A stretch of 64,000 nt of DNA from Butyricicoccus_A sp963588905 (lineage in GTDB: Bacteria > Bacillota > Clostridia > Oscillospirales > Butyricicoccaceae): positions 85,463 to 149,462 of the forward strand of contig CAVAJF010000010.1 of NCBI GenBank assembly GCA_963588905.1, given 5' to 3'. The first letter of the stretch is position 1. The number at the start of each line of letters is the position of its first letter. The notes under the pieces were generated by a model. It saw nothing but the letters and a program-made list of their open reading frames with translations, did no database searches and was not told the origin of the DNA. Below, piece after piece: positions 50,455 through 58,257 of this stretch. The position numbers were made by a program, and so were the translations under genes.

Positions 50455-52749
50455 TTACTTGTTCTTGTTTCGGTTGCGATTGTAGTTAATCAGGCAGCCA
50501 GCCTTGACGATCTTCTTTTCGTCTTCGGTCATGTCTGCAATGTACAGCGAAATTTCCTTTACCGTATCGCCCAGCACATACGCCTTGATGTCGTTCATAT
50601 CGCCATCCAGTGCAGCCTTTGCGTTCGGAATATAGATGTAGTCGCCGATCTCAAAGTTTGGCTCTTCCTTCATCTGGAACGGAAGCATACCCCAGTTCAT
50701 GACATTGGAACGATACCGCTTGGTTGCATACTCACGGCAGATATTGGCCAAACCGCCGATCACACGCTGGCAGGAAGCCGCCTGCTCACGAGCGGAACCA
50801 TCACCCGGCTTGACGCAGTAAATCATACTACCGATTTCGGTCTCTGCCGGTACCATAGACGGATCAATCTCCTGAATCTGTGCATAGATCTTGGACAGCT
50901 CCGGCTCCAATGCTGCCGGATCCTTGCCTGCTACGCGCGCCTTCTCCAGCTTGTCAACAGCCTTGGATCTGCCGACATATTCCGGATCGCGGCGAGACAG
51001 TGTGAATTCTGCCAGACCCAGCGGATTCGAACGATACGAGGATGTCTCGCCGGACGGAATCAGTTCGTCTGTCGTGGTTACATCGTCCATAATCTTGGTG
51101 CAGACCTTGAGCAGAATGTTGTCTGCCAGCGGGCTCATTTCCGGCCAATCCTTGATATTCGGGCCGTATACCAGCTCTGCGCCATCAACCGGTGCATTGT
51201 AGCCCTGATAGACGCGAGCGCGGTAAGAGGAATCATCATACTCATATTCCGGTACCACATAATCATCTGCAAAGTCAGTTGCCGGTGTCAGAACACCGCC
51301 ATTTGCTGCGGAAGCTGCAATAGAACGTGCGTCCATCAGAGCAACTGCGGACAGCTGACCATTGCCTGGCTTAGAGCCTTCGCGGTTCGGGAAGTTTCTG
51401 GTGGTATGACGAATGCTCAGTGCATTGTTTGCCGGCGTATCGCCTGCACCAAAGCACGGGCCACAGAATGCGGTCTTGATAACGGCACCAGCAGTCAGCA
51501 GCTCGGTAAAGGCACCCTTCTTGACCAGATCCATATAAACCGGAATGGAAGACGGATAAACAGACAGCGTAAATTCATCCTGCCCCAGATGAGCATTGCG
51601 CAGAATGTGTGCCGCTTCCATAATATTGGAATAGGTGCCGCCTGCACAGCCCGCAATGATGCCCTGCTGCACGTGCAGCTTGCCATCAACGATTTTATCT
51701 GTCAGGCTGAAACCAAGCTGCGGATTGTCTGCAATCAGATGCTCTGTTTTCTCTACCTCGCGCAGAATATCGCCGAGGTTGGCATTCAGCTCATCAATTT
51801 CATAGGTATGAGACGGATGGAACGGCAGAGCAATCATCGGCTTTACGGTGCTCAAATCCACATAAACCATGCCATCGTAATACGCAACATCTGCCGGATT
51901 CAGTTCCTTATATGCATCCGGTCTGCCATGCATGGTGAGGAACTGCTTGGTGTCCTCATCTGTGCGCCAGATCGAAGAAAGACATGTGGTCTCTGTCGTC
52001 ATAACATCGACACCGTTTCGATAATCGGTGCACATCGAAGCAACGCCAGGGCCAACAAATTCCATGACCTTGTTCTTGACATAGCCATTCTTAAATACGG
52101 CGCCGATAATTGCCAGCGCAATATCCTGCGGGCCGACACCCGGCTGCGGCTTGCCGTCCAAATAAATGGCAACAACGCCCGGATAGGCAATGTCATATGT
52201 GTCGCACAGCAGCTGCTTTACCAGCTCACCGCCGCCTTCGCCGACTGCCATGGTGCCCAGTGCACCGTAGCGGGTATGGGAGTCAGAGCCGAGAATCATG
52301 CGGCCGCAGCCAGCCATGGTCTCGCGCATATACTGATGAATGACTGCCATGTGCGGCGGAACATAGATGCCGCCGTACTTCTTTGCAGCGGACAGACCAA
52401 AGACATGGTCATCTTCATTGATGGTGCCGCCGACAGCACACAGGGAGTTGTGACAGTTGGTCAGCACATACGGAAGCGGAAAACGCTCCATACCGGAAGC
52501 CTTCGCTGTCTGCACGATGCCGACAAACGTAATGTCATGGGATGTCATGGCATCGAACTTGATGCGCAGCTTATCCATGTTATCCGATACATTATGGGCC
52601 GAAAGAATCGAATACGCAATCGTGCCCTTCTTCGCTTCTGCCTTGTTTGCTGCCTGACCGGTCAGTTCTTGTACTTTAGCAGCATCTTTTTCTTCGACAA
52701 TCTGCTTGCCGCCGACCAGATATACGCCGCCGTCATATAATTTGACCAT
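50455..52749 (-). CDS. Aconitase-family hydratase (YbhJ-like), substrate unknown
   Basis: 764 residues from the ATG at 52749 after AAAGGAGCTACAAAA. Aconitase superfamily: G-S-D-S-H-T-R-Y-G near residue 155, the Fe-S ligands in A-G-C-A-G-G-T-Y-S-N and F-C-G-P-C-F-G-A-G, and a C-terminal swivel domain with Y-R-S-N-V-M-N-W-G. Overall pattern is that of E. coli YbhJ, annotated only as a hydratase. The S-R-P-N/R segments of true aconitase around the active site are replaced. The gene is alone, with no citrate or leucine genes nearby. The activity is likely reversible hydration of a carboxylic acid; exact substrate unproven. Confidence 0.88.
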   Translation of the reverse strand: MVKLYDGGVYLVGGKQIVEEKDAAKVQELTGQAANKAEAKKGTIAYSILSAHNVSDNMDKLRIKFDAMTSHDITFVGIVQTAKASGMERFPLPYVLTNCHNSLCAVGGTINEDDHVFGLSAAKKYGGIYVPPHMAVIHQYMRETMAGCGRMILGSDSHTRYGALGTMAVGEGGGELVKQLLCDTYDIAYPGVVAIYLDGKPQPGVGPQDIALAIIGAVFKNGYVKNKVMEFVGPGVASMCTDYRNGVDVMTTETTCLSSIWRTDEDTKQFLTMHGRPDAYKELNPADVAYYDGMVYVDLSTVKPMIALPFHPSHTYEIDELNANLGDILREVEKTEHLIADNPQLGFSLTDKIVDGKLHVQQGIIAGCAGGTYSNIMEAAHILRNAHLGQDEFTLSVYPSSIPVYMDLVKKGAFTELLTAGAVIKTAFCGPCFGAGDTPANNALSIRHTTRNFPNREGSKPGNGQLSAVALMDARSIAASAANGGVLTPATDFADDYVVPEYEYDDSSYRARVYQGYNAPVDGAELVYGPNIKDWPEMSPLADNILLKVCTKIMDDVTTTDELIPSGETSSYRSNPLGLAEFTLSRRDPEYVGRSKAVDKLEKARVAGKDPAALEPELSKIYAQIQEIDPSMVPAETEIGSMIYCVKPGDGSAREQAASCQRVIGGLANICREYATKRYRSNVMNWGMLPFQMKEEPNFEIGDYIYIPNAKAALDGDMNDIKAYVLGDTVKEISLYIADMTEDEKKIVKAGCLINYNRNRNKNK

Positions 52750-52889
52750 TTTTGTAGCTCCTTTCGCTGCCTGTTTCTTCCCGCGCCAGCGTGAAGCGCA
52801 CAGGAAGTCTTTTGATGCATTCCGCTGCCATCCTGCCTCTATGATAAAAAAGCATGTTTTGAATGTTCGCAGCTTCACTCATGCATATC

Positions 52890-52918
52890 ATTATAATCTA
52901 TTCTGCAGCATTGTTCAA
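52890..52918 (-). promoter_or_regulatory. Promoter of the aconitase-family hydratase
   Basis: Minus-strand TTGAAC (52913-52918), 17 bases, TATAAT (52890-52895). Leader of about 130 bases with no recognised riboswitch. Confidence 0.7.
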
Positions 52919-52951
52919 TCATTCTCTTGCGGAATTCTATCGGAAATACGA

Positions 52952-52993
52952 AAAAAAATGGTGCGATTTTGCCAAAAAATCGCACCATTTTCA
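52952..52993 (-). terminator. Terminator after the thioesterase gene
   Basis: Stem AAAATGGTGCGATTTT/AAAATCGCACCATTTT with a short loop and eight T on the minus strand. Confidence 0.9.
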
Positions 52994-53014
52994 CCAATCA
53001 GGCTATTACAGGCA

Positions 53015-53395
53015 TCAAAGCTTGCTCTGTGCCTTGTTCAAAAATTTTTCATTTGTGATGATGAATCGCTCATGAATTCCTTCACCAATGCAGCCGCCCT
53101 TGTCAAAAGCCTTCACCTCAAACACCAAACGCTTGCGATCCACCTCAATCAGCTTGGTCTCGCAGGTCACTTCCATGCCGACTGGAGATGCCGCCAAATG
53201 CTTGACATTCATCAACGTTCCGACGGTGCCCTGTCCCTCTTCCAGCTCGCCAGCAACACTGGTATATGCTGTGTTTTCCATCAGCGCAATCATGCTCGGT
53301 GTTGCATATACCGGCAGCTCACCACTGCCCATTGCCTTTGCCGTCATTGCCTCTGTAACCGTAATCGTCTGCTTGCCACAAATTCCGATTTCCAT
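53015..53395 (-). CDS. Hot-dog thioesterase (FlK-like)
   Basis: 126 residues from the ATG at 53395. Hot-dog fold thioesterase resembling FlK (fluoroacetyl-CoA thioesterase) and related clostridial proteins: opening helix with V-T-E-A-M-T-A-K-A-M-G-S-G, Y-A-T-P-S-M-I-A-L-M-E-N-T-A-Y (containing the catalytic Thr/Glu-type position), V-K-H-L-A-A-S-P-V-G (active His) and the final H-E-R-F-I-I segment. It would hydrolyse a small acyl-CoA. The actual acyl group is unknown and fluoroacetate should not be assumed. Weak GGGAAGG ribosome binding site. Confidence 0.85.
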   Translation of the reverse strand: MEIGICGKQTITVTEAMTAKAMGSGELPVYATPSMIALMENTAYTSVAGELEEGQGTVGTLMNVKHLAASPVGMEVTCETKLIEVDRKRLVFEVKAFDKGGCIGEGIHERFIITNEKFLNKAQSKL

Positions 53396-53486
53396 TTTTA
53401 TGTACCTTCCCTTTCTGTCTCTAGTTAGATAAGAACAATTTCTTGTTTCAGTATACCGCATGAGAATCAGCGATGCAATAAAAAAC

Positions 53487-53903
53487 TTATCTGCCGCGGT
53501 GTTTTTCTCGTTTTTTCTGCCGACGCAGCTGAAACATCCGCTCCGCTTCCGCTTGCCGCTGCTCTCGCCGTTTGATTTTTCGTTCCTGTTTGTTCTCTTC
53601 CTGCTGCAGCTTCAGCGCCTGCTGGGATTTTGTTCCAATGCCAACATGCTGTACTTGTTTTTTCGCTTCACGCTGAAGTCGCTTCGGATTTTTCCTTCTT
53701 TCCATCATACTCGCTGTCACAGCCGGGCTAAACCGCAAATTCTCATAGTATTTTAACAGAAACGCATATACCTCATAATCTTTCGGTTCTGCACCGAAGG
53801 TTACTTTCGCCGCGGATAGTTTTCCGTCTTCTATCCGTTCAAAAACACCTACCCAAAATGGTTTCTCAAAATACACGGTTAATTTGCCGCTCACTTTGCT
53901 CAT
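53487..53903 (-). CDS. yjdF: YjdF family protein
   Basis: 138 residues from the ATG at 53903 after AGGAGGGATTGTC. The first 50 residues (K-L-T-V-Y-F-E-K-P-F-W-V-G-V-F-E, later F-G-A-E-P-K-D-Y-E-V-Y-A-F-L-L-K-Y-Y) are the signature of YjdF proteins. The rest is a long Arg/Lys/Gln-rich helix (about 60-138), also typical. Function unknown; in B. subtilis and others the gene follows the yjdF riboswitch, which responds to azaaromatic compounds, so a protective role is proposed. Here a structured leader also precedes it. Confidence 0.92.
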   Translation of the reverse strand: MSKVSGKLTVYFEKPFWVGVFERIEDGKLSAAKVTFGAEPKDYEVYAFLLKYYENLRFSPAVTASMMERRKNPKRLQREAKKQVQHVGIGTKSQQALKLQQEENKQERKIKRREQRQAEAERMFQLRRQKKREKHRGR

Positions 53904-54019
53904 GACAATCCCTCCTACACGATTGCTGAGCAAAGAACGGACAACCCGGAGGGGCAGGTTACTTACCACAGATATTTTGTGACGGCCGGGCTACCTACCG
54001 GCTCTAGCATACAAACCTG
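53904..54019 (-). promoter_or_regulatory. Candidate yjdF-motif riboswitch
   Basis: The minus-strand leader forms a closed multi-helix unit. CAGGTT (54014-54019) pairs with AACCTG (53955-53960). Inside are GCCGG/CCGGC (53985-53989 and 53998-54002) and CACA/TGTG (53967-53970 and 53978-53981). Nearer the gene, CAATC/GATTG can enclose the AGGAGGG ribosome binding site, a translational switch. Genomic position before yjdF is the main support; the exact match to the yjdF RNA consensus could not be checked by hand. Confidence 0.65.
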
Positions 54020-54102
54020 TACGCATTGCGTTTTTATCTTTGCTGTTATGATAATATATATGTATATTTTCAGTATACCGCATGTCCAAACCAGATGCAA
54101 CC

Positions 54103-54139
54103 AAAAAATCCTTCTCGCTGTGCGCGAGAAGGATTTTTA
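54103..54139. terminator. Terminator after glnK
   Basis: Stem AAAAATCCTTCTCGC/GCGAGAAGGATTTTT with a 5-base loop, usable in both directions. Confidence 0.9.
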
Positions 54140-54143
54140 CCCT

Positions 54144-54488
54144 TTAGTTCAATGCCGCCAGTCCAATTTCACGGGTGCGGATGCGCACGGCGTTGTCCAG
54201 ATCATAGCTAAAGATCTTACCGTCACCAATTTCACCGGTGTACGCCGCATTGCAGATCGCATCAATCGTAATGCGTGCCCATTCCTCATCGGAAACGACA
54301 ATTTCAAACTTAATCTTTGGAATCAAGTTGACCTGTACGGCATGACCGCGGACATTTTTTGTGCCGCCCTTCTGTGCGCCGCAGCCCATAACCTGATATA
54401 ACGTGATACCGTGAACATTTATCATCGCCAAGGCGTCCTTGACATCTTCCAGCTTTTCCGGCCGGACAATGGCTTCAATTTTAATCAT
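54144..54488 (-). CDS. glnK: PII family nitrogen regulator
   Basis: 114 residues from the ATG at 54488, after GGGAGGAAACTGTTGT and 22 bases from the amt stop. PII trimer signature: M-I-K-I-E-A-I-V-R-P-E-K-L-E-D-V-K-D-A-L and the C-terminal A-A-Y-T-G-E-I-G-D-G-K-I-F-S-Y. In the T-loop the uridylylated Tyr51 of E. coli PII is Val (V-R-G-H-A-V), so covalent control at that residue is impossible, while ADP/ATP and 2-oxoglutarate binding are likely kept. As partner of Amt it should block ammonium uptake when nitrogen is plentiful. Confidence 0.94.
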   Translation of the reverse strand: MIKIEAIVRPEKLEDVKDALAMINVHGITLYQVMGCGAQKGGTKNVRGHAVQVNLIPKIKFEIVVSDEEWARITIDAICNAAYTGEIGDGKIFSYDLDNAVRIRTREIGLAALN

Positions 54489-54510
54489 ACAACAGTTTCC
54501 TCCCAAACAA

Positions 54511-55752
54511 TCAGTCCAAACCGGTAAAGGTCGGATAGGCGCGCTCGCCGTGCATCGCTTCATCCATACCAATGCGCTCTGCGTGCTCATCTACGCGCAG
54601 CGGAACAATCAGCTTGACAACGCCTGCGCAAATCAGTGTACCGACAATAGCAATTGCAATGGTAATAACAATGCTGAGAAGCTGTGCGACAAACAGATGA
54701 TAATCGCCAAAAAACAAGCCATCCCACTGTGCCACCGGATTGATCGAGCTCTTTGCAAACAGACCCGTCGCAATGCCGCCCCAAATGCCGCCAACACCGT
54801 GGCAGCCGAAGGCATCCAGCGCATCATCATATCCGAATTTTGCTTTGATAACCGAAACGGCAAAGTAGCAGATCGGGCTGACCAAACCGCCAATGATAAA
54901 TGCAGCCCACAGCGGAACAAAACCTGCGCCCGGTGTGATTGCAACAAGTCCCAGCACGCCGCCTGTGCACGCGCCGACTAACGACGGCTTGCCATCTCGA
55001 ATCATATCAATGAGCATCCATGTCAGCATAGCCATTGCCGCAGAGGTGTTCGTGGTCAGGAACGCATGAGCCGCCAGACCATTCGCCTCCAGTGCACTGC
55101 CGGCATTGAAACCAAACCAGCCGAACCACAGCAGCGATGCACCGAGAACAACAAACGGGATATTGTGCGGCAGGAAATTGCCCTGCTCACTGCCCAAACG
55201 CTTGCCGAGAATCAAAGACAGTACCAAGCCGGAAACACCGGAACTGATATGTACGACATTGCCGCCAGCGAAATCAACCGAACCGATGGAAGCCAAGAAG
55301 CCGCCTTCGCCCCATACCATATGTGCCAGCGGATAATAAACAACCAACGACCACAGAATAATAAACAAAAACAGTGCTTTGAAATTCATGCGTCCAACGA
55401 CGGAACCCGTGAGCAATGCCGGTGTAATAATTGCAAACATCATTTGAAAAGCAACGAACACCAATCCCGGTATCTGATCGGAGTACGCGCCCGGCTCCCA
55501 ACCGACGCCTTGCAAGAAGGCGTTTTGAAAGGTTCCGATAACACCTCCCACATTTCCTCCAAATGCCAACGAATAGCCGATTGCTACCCAGAGAACCGAT
55601 GCCAGACCCATAATAAAGATCGAAGACATCATGGTATTGACGACATTTTTTCTGCGGCACAAGCCACCGTAAAAAAATGCCAAGCCTGGTGTCATGAAAA
55701 AGACATATGACGAACAAATCATCATAAATCCCGTGCTGCCAGTGTCTATCAT
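54511..55752 (-). CDS. amt: Ammonium transporter
   Basis: 413-residue, eleven-helix Amt/MEP/Rh channel. The twin His of the pore are in V-V-H-I-S-S-G and G-C-H-G-V-G-G. The opening F-F-M-T-P-G-L-A-F-F-Y-G-G-L and the C-terminal G-M-D-E-A-M-H-G-E-R-A-Y (GlnK docking region) are complete. RBS AGGAGTG. The leader has a promoter followed immediately by an intrinsic terminator, suggesting attenuation. Forms an operon with glnK. Confidence 0.96.
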   Translation of the reverse strand: MIDTGSTGFMMICSSYVFFMTPGLAFFYGGLCRRKNVVNTMMSSIFIMGLASVLWVAIGYSLAFGGNVGGVIGTFQNAFLQGVGWEPGAYSDQIPGLVFVAFQMMFAIITPALLTGSVVGRMNFKALFLFIILWSLVVYYPLAHMVWGEGGFLASIGSVDFAGGNVVHISSGVSGLVLSLILGKRLGSEQGNFLPHNIPFVVLGASLLWFGWFGFNAGSALEANGLAAHAFLTTNTSAAMAMLTWMLIDMIRDGKPSLVGACTGGVLGLVAITPGAGFVPLWAAFIIGGLVSPICYFAVSVIKAKFGYDDALDAFGCHGVGGIWGGIATGLFAKSSINPVAQWDGLFFGDYHLFVAQLLSIVITIAIAIVGTLICAGVVKLIVPLRVDEHAERIGMDEAMHGERAYPTFTGLD

Positions 55753-55794
55753 TTGTTTTCACTCCTATCATACTACATTTTGTGAACCACGTAA

Positions 55795-55877
55795 ATAAAA
55801 AATAGGCGCCAGTGACCTTTTTGGATCACTGACGCCTTCGTCTTGTTTAGAATACCATGCCTTGTAAGAAAATGCAA
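55795..55877 (-). promoter_or_regulatory. amt promoter and leader terminator (candidate attenuator)
   Basis: Minus-strand TTGCAT (55872-55877), 17 bases, TATTCT (55849-55854). Only a few bases after the predicted start site comes the stem AGGCGTCAGTGA/TCACTGGCGCCT (55804-55837) with an A-rich loop and then ATTTTTTATTT. This is an intrinsic terminator between promoter and gene, with no gene upstream to terminate. The rest of the region up to 56046 has no gene. Confidence 0.6.
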
Positions 55878-56046
55878 GTATTATTTTTTAATTATTCATT
55901 TTTTATCAAACGCCTTCCCGTCAGACGTACACAATAATTCACAGAATCATGCCCAAAATCTGCGGATAGATGTGCTGTTTTGTCCATTTACATTCCTATC
56001 ATCTCGTCTTATAATGAAGACAAATCCATACAAAGGAGTGTGTCAC

Positions 56047-56766
56047 ATGATCGAACGTGAAGATCTCACCTGCTGGATTCATCATTCCATGGCAATCACA
56101 GGCGGATATTTGGGCGTATATGCACTGCTGTGCCGTGACGATTTCTTCGGCAACGCCCTGACATCCAACATGATTTATATTGTTACCAGCTTATTCGGAC
56201 AGAACCTTTTCGATGTTCTCATCCGCATCGTCGGCGTTCTGCTCTATGTCGCAGGATCGGCATCAACCATTATTCTGTCCAAGAAATATCATAAGAAGCT
56301 GTATCCGTATTCACTGGCTGTCACAGCGCTCGCAGTCATCATTCTCGGTTTTCTGCCAGAACACATGAACGCGATTGTTGGTCTGTATCCCATCTTTTTC
56401 GCTATGGCGTTCCAGTGGAACTCTTTCCCCGGTGCTTACGGCTACAATGCTTCCTGCATCTTTTCCACGAACAACTGTCGGCAGATTGCCAACGCTCTGA
56501 CGGAATATTCGATTACACATGAAAAGAAGCTGCTCAAAAAGGCTTGGTTCTTTGGCGGCACTGTCTTGTGTTTTCATCTGGGTGTTGCCTTCTCTTGGCT
56601 GACGCATTCTTTGATTGGCATTCGAAGCGTTTGGCTGTGTGCCATCCCTCTTGCTATTTCTACTGCCTTGATCTACTGGGAGGCACAGGTAGAAAAAGCA
56701 TCCTCTCTCTCCACTTGTAAAAAAATGCCTGCCGCTGTGCGCGTACAGGCTGTTGAAAAGAATTGA
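56047..56766 (+). CDS. YoaK family (DUF1275) membrane protein
   Basis: 239 residues from the ATG at 56047 after AAAGGAGTGTGTCAC. Six or so hydrophobic segments. The order G-G-Y-L-G-V-Y-A-L near residue 16, N-M-I-Y near the second segment, and F-F-A-M-A-F-Q-W-N-S-F (middle) resemble YoaK/DUF1275 proteins, where the usual T-G-N and G-x-Q-N motifs are modified. Function of the family is unknown. It is followed by a terminator and then the LacI gene. The adjacent amt promoter is divergent. Confidence 0.72.
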   Translation: MIEREDLTCWIHHSMAITGGYLGVYALLCRDDFFGNALTSNMIYIVTSLFGQNLFDVLIRIVGVLLYVAGSASTIILSKKYHKKLYPYSLAVTALAVIILGFLPEHMNAIVGLYPIFFAMAFQWNSFPGAYGYNASCIFSTNNCRQIANALTEYSITHEKKLLKKAWFFGGTVLCFHLGVAFSWLTHSLIGIRSVWLCAIPLAISTALIYWEAQVEKASSLSTCKKMPAAVRVQAVEKN

Positions 56767-56808
56767 CCGAAACGCTCTATTTTTTCTGGTCTTCGTCTAA
56801 ATCAAAGG

Positions 56809-56856
56809 CACTGTCGAACTGGTATGAGTCATCCGGAACGGCAGTGTCTGTTTTTT
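56809..56856 (+). terminator. Terminator after the YoaK-like gene
   Basis: Stem CACTGTCG/CGGCAGTG with inner CTGG/CCGG, followed by TCTGTTTTTT. Confidence 0.7.
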
Positions 56857-56896
56857 CACATGATTTCCCCTAGTCATCTCAAGGAGGCAGCATCCT

Positions 56897-57949
56897 ATGG
56901 CTATCACACTGAAAATATTATCTGAAAAAACCGGCTTTTCTTCTGCGACGATTTCCCGCGTTCTCAATAACGATCCATCTATGATTGTCAGTGAGGACAC
57001 ACGGCGCATTATTTTTGATACGGCGCATCAGCTCGGTTATGCTGGCGGTTCCGGCCGCCGTTCGCAGCGCATGTTGGCGGATACAATGGTTATTGGCATT
57101 GCAGAAATGCTCTCTCCCGCCGAGCAAATGACCGATCCGTACTTTTTATATCTCAAAAATTTTGTGGAGCAAACCTGTTACGAGCGAAAATTACAGACCG
57201 TGACACTGCGCACTGTCGGAGAGGAATATAGCGCTCTATCCGCTTCAGATATTGATGGTATCATCGCCATCGGCTATTTTACCGACAAGCAAATACAGTC
57301 TCTGCGTGCTATCAGCGGAAATATTACCTTTTTGGATTCCTCTCCGAACGAATTGTTATATGACTCGGTGGTATTAAATTTTGATCTGGGCATCAAACAG
57401 GCATTGGATTATCTGCGTTCTGTCGGCCATACCCGCATCGGATATATCGGCCCCAAACAATTATCTGATGAGACGCAGCGCATGGTCTTAGAGCCGCGCC
57501 GCCGCTACTATGAACACTATATGCGGGAAGCCGGATTATTTGAGCAAAATCTGATTTTTGAAACACCGATGCGCAATCAAATCGCTGTGGAACACGAATT
57601 GCAGCTGCGTCTCTCCGCCATAGACAGCGACAAACACCCGTCCGCCATCGTCACCGTCAACGAAGAAACTGCCATCGGTGCCATTCATGCGCTCCGCAGC
57701 TTACATCTGAGAATTCCAGAAGACATAAGCATTGTCAGCTTTAACGACACCGTGATGTCCTCTGTCGTCGAACCAGCACTGACCAGCATCAGCCCGCATC
57801 TCGATTATATGGCGGCAACCGCTGTACAGCTCGTGCACCAACGCGCTTCTACGCCAGCGCACCAGCCAGAGCGGCATTTTCCGCAAAAAATCGTTATTCC
57901 ACCGGCACTGGTGGTGAGAAATAGCACAGGGTCGTATATCGAAGCGTAA
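56897..57949 (+). CDS. LacI family regulator of the galactoside locus
   Basis: 350 residues. N-terminal LacI helix-turn-helix and hinge (I-T-L-K-I-L-S-E-K-T-G-F-S-S-A-T-I-S-R-V-L-N-N-D-P; the Y-Q of classical hinges is L-G-Y-A). The periplasmic-binding-protein-like sensor has two lobes and ends with the P-x-L-V-V-R-N-S motif. RBS AAGGAGGCAG. It stands just before the GPH symporter and alpha-galactosidase on the same strand but is separated by a strong terminator, so it is expressed on its own and probably controls them. Confidence 0.93.
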   Translation: MAITLKILSEKTGFSSATISRVLNNDPSMIVSEDTRRIIFDTAHQLGYAGGSGRRSQRMLADTMVIGIAEMLSPAEQMTDPYFLYLKNFVEQTCYERKLQTVTLRTVGEEYSALSASDIDGIIAIGYFTDKQIQSLRAISGNITFLDSSPNELLYDSVVLNFDLGIKQALDYLRSVGHTRIGYIGPKQLSDETQRMVLEPRRRYYEHYMREAGLFEQNLIFETPMRNQIAVEHELQLRLSAIDSDKHPSAIVTVNEETAIGAIHALRSLHLRIPEDISIVSFNDTVMSSVVEPALTSISPHLDYMAATAVQLVHQRASTPAHQPERHFPQKIVIPPALVVRNSTGSYIEA

Positions 57950-57997
57950 AAAGACCCATCTTTATCTAGATACACGGAGATAAAGATGGGTCTTTTT
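57948..57997 (+). terminator. Terminator after the lacI-type gene
   Basis: Long perfect stem AAAGACCCATCTTTATCT/AGATAAAGATGGGTCTTT with TTTTTGTC after it. Confidence 0.92.
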
Positions 57998-58054
57998 GTC
58001 GGCATTTTTACCGATGAAATCTGTTCTCTCGCAGGTAAAACAGTGAAATAATCC

Positions 58055-58179
58055 AGTAAATTTTACTAAAATTATGCAATCTGATACAAAAATATGGAAT
58101 TTCTTTTGCGTCTAGTTAACAAATTCACTGTTTTTTGTTACAAATCGCACTTTCCAAGTACGGCTTTCTCATCTATAAT
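58055..58179 (+). promoter_or_regulatory. Promoter and inverted-repeat operator of the galactoside operon
   Basis: Gap 57998-58257. TTTCCA (58151-58156), 17 bases, TATAAT (58174-58179); the poor -35 suggests an activator. Upstream is a perfect inverted repeat AGTAAA-T-TTTACT (58055-58067), and further on TTAACAAATT near 58116, similar to TTAACATAATT in front of galK. These are candidate LacI- and AraC-binding sites. Confidence 0.5.
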
Positions 58180-58257
58180 TAGTGTCACAAACGAAAGAGA
58201 ATGTGCACAAAAACTCTGATATTTCGTATCAAAAGTTCAAAATTGGAGGTATGAATC

